Below, in pieces: positions 63,066 through 64,000 of a DNA stretch of 64,000 nt. The stretch spans positions 124,001 through 188,000 of the forward strand of contig CBDIHP010000041.1 of NCBI GenBank assembly GCA_965279195.1, given 5' to 3'. A program made the position numbers and the translations under genes. This DNA is from CBDIHP01 sp965279195. GTDB lineage: Bacteria > Planctomycetota > Planctomycetia > Isosphaerales > Isosphaeraceae. Numbering within the stretch: the first letter of the stretch is position 1; each line of letters begins with the position of its first letter. Below the pieces are notes generated by a model, which was not told the origin of the DNA, searched no databases, and saw only the letters and a program-made list of their open reading frames with translations.

Positions 63066-64000
63066 TCACATCCGTTCGACGACGTTGATGCCCAGCATCT
63101 CCAGCCCGGCGGCGAGGGTGCGGCCCGTTAGGTCGCAGAGGGCGAGGCGGCTGTTCTTGACCTCCTCGCTCTCGGCCCGCAGGACGGGGCACTCGTCGTA
63201 GAAGGTGCTCAGTTTGTTGGCGAGGTCGAAGAGGTAATCGGTCAGGACATTCGGCTTGAGTTCGGCCGCGGCCATCTCGACGACCTCCGGGAACCGCAGG
63301 ATCTGCAGCCCCATCGCGCGTTCGGACGGGCTGTCGAGGCGGATCTCCGCACCGGCGGCCCGGATGGCCTCGGGGGTGGTCTCGCCCTTGCGGAAGATGT
63401 TCTGGATCCGGGCGTAGGCGTACTGGAGGTAGGCCCCCGAGTTGCCGTTCACGGCCATCATCTTCTTCCAGTCGAAGACGTAGTCGCTCAGCCGGTTCTG
63501 CGACAGATCCGCATACTTGATGGCGCCGAGCCCGACCGCCTCGCTGATCTGCTTGCGGGTCTCCTCCGGCAGGTGAGAGCTGTTCTCATCAACAACCTTG
63601 CGCGCCTCGGCGATGGCCTCGTCGAGCAGGGATTCCAAGCCCACCACGTCGCCGTCGCGGGTCTTGAACGGCTTGCGGTCGTTGCCCAGGATCGTGCCGA
63701 AGGCGACGTGCTCCAGCCGCATCGCGGCGTGGCCCCACTTCTTCGCGACCTCGAAGAGTTGCTTGAAGTGGTCCCCCTGGCGATGGTCCACGACGTAGAG
63801 GATCAGGTCGGGGTTCCAGGTGTTCTCGCGATAGAGGATCGTCGCCAGGTCGGTGGTGGCGTAGTTGTACGCACCGTCCCGCTTGCGGACGATGAACGGG
63901 GCCTTCGACGCCTCGGTGAAGATCACCAGGGCCCCGTCGCTCTGCGTCGCCAGGCCCTTCGACTCCAGCTCGTCGACCACATCCTTGAGCATGGGATCAT
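63066..64000 (-). CDS. argS: Arginyl-tRNA synthetase, C-terminal part (partial)
   Basis: The gene runs off the right edge; about 310 C-terminal residues are visible. Blocks typical of class I arginyl-tRNA synthetase are YNYATTDLATILYRENTW, LYVVDHRQGDHFKQLF, the FGTILGNDRKPFKTRDGDVVGL catalytic loop region, and NGNSGAYLQYAYARIQNIFRK. The anticodon-binding helical domain ends GRTLAAGLEMLGINVVERM. It charges tRNA-Arg in the cytoplasm. The stop (TGA at 63066-63068) adjoins palindromic element C. Confidence 0.92.
   Translation of the reverse strand, partial: DPMLKDVVDELESKGLATQSDGALVIFTEASKAPFIVRKRDGAYNYATTDLATILYRENTWNPDLILYVVDHRQGDHFKQLFEVAKKWGHAAMRLEHVAFGTILGNDRKPFKTRDGDVVGLESLLDEAIAEARKVVDENSSHLPEETRKQISEAVGLGAIKYADLSQNRLSDYVFDWKKMMAVNGNSGAYLQYAYARIQNIFRKGETTPEAIRAAGAEIRLDSPSERAMGLQILRFPEVVEMAAAELKPNVLTDYLFDLANKLSTFYDECPVLRAESEEVKNSRLALCDLTGRTLAAGLEMLGINVVERM

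Noticed and set aside
1..64000. CRISPR array, tRNA, rRNA, prophage or transposase
   Set aside because: I looked for regular direct repeats, cloverleaf-type intergenic sequence and integrase or transposase motifs and saw none; the palindromic repeats are not regularly spaced arrays.

Overview
The window is GC-rich and densely coded, and its gene families point to a planctomycete. There are two tandem pairs of a PSD1/DUF1549/DUF1553 cytochrome-domain protein with a DUF1501 Tat protein, two Tat-exported Gfo/Idh/MocA or TIM-barrel sugar proteins, a DUF1080 protein, several multihaem cytochromes c, a ceramidase-like protein, a divergent PRPP synthetase and an NHLRC2-like protein. The high GC suggests the Isosphaeraceae side of the phylum; that is an inference. 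No rRNA, tRNA, CRISPR array, phage or transposase gene was seen.

Layout. 1-7661: tail of a YraN-family gene, a secreted six-EF-hand protein, a convergent oxidoreductase and lactonase, then a PSD1/DUF1501 pair. 7764-10785: two pentahaem c554-like cytochromes in one minus-strand operon. 11137-17900: a soluble transhydrogenase, an MBL hydrolase, a radical-SAM-like protein without its cluster cysteines, and two glycosyltransferases. 18034-24102: a ceramidase-like/TPR operon and a two-gene osmolyte-type ABC transporter. 24193-26970: an assimilatory sulfate operon (cysH, Rrf2 regulator, sat-like/cysC fusion) with a clear sigma-70 promoter. 27247-35634: a PHB-depolymerase-like esterase, a second PSD1/DUF1501 pair, an acyltransferase-like membrane protein and an oxidoreductase. 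35776-46632: thioredoxin/NHL protein, prs, a MoxR/VWA pair, a large 2OG oxygenase, an MBL hydrolase and a LarA-like racemase. 46920-51665: an FHA-GAF-cyclase, a cytochrome-b-like membrane protein and a decahaem cytochrome. 51802-58590: sugar and glycolate metabolism genes and a kinase. 58769-62979: an XPB helicase, a 74-residue protein and a Helicase_C_3-type protein. The right end is the C-terminal part of argS.

Three short palindromic elements with TAGGGT...ACCCTA ends sit exactly at gene ends, so that the element supplies the stop codon; in one copy both convergent genes end in its two termini. Two larger nested palindromes (about 39.05-39.25 kb and 54.97-55.10 kb) form another repeat class.

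Three genes (sat/cysC, the cyclase and the cytochrome-b-like protein) are each broken by a one-base frameshift in a C/G run. Either the sequence has homopolymer errors or these are real; the sat site is also a textbook -1 slippery heptamer directly before the stop. Two proteins look like pseudoenzymes: the radical-SAM-like protein and the ATP-sulfurylase domain of the cysC fusion.
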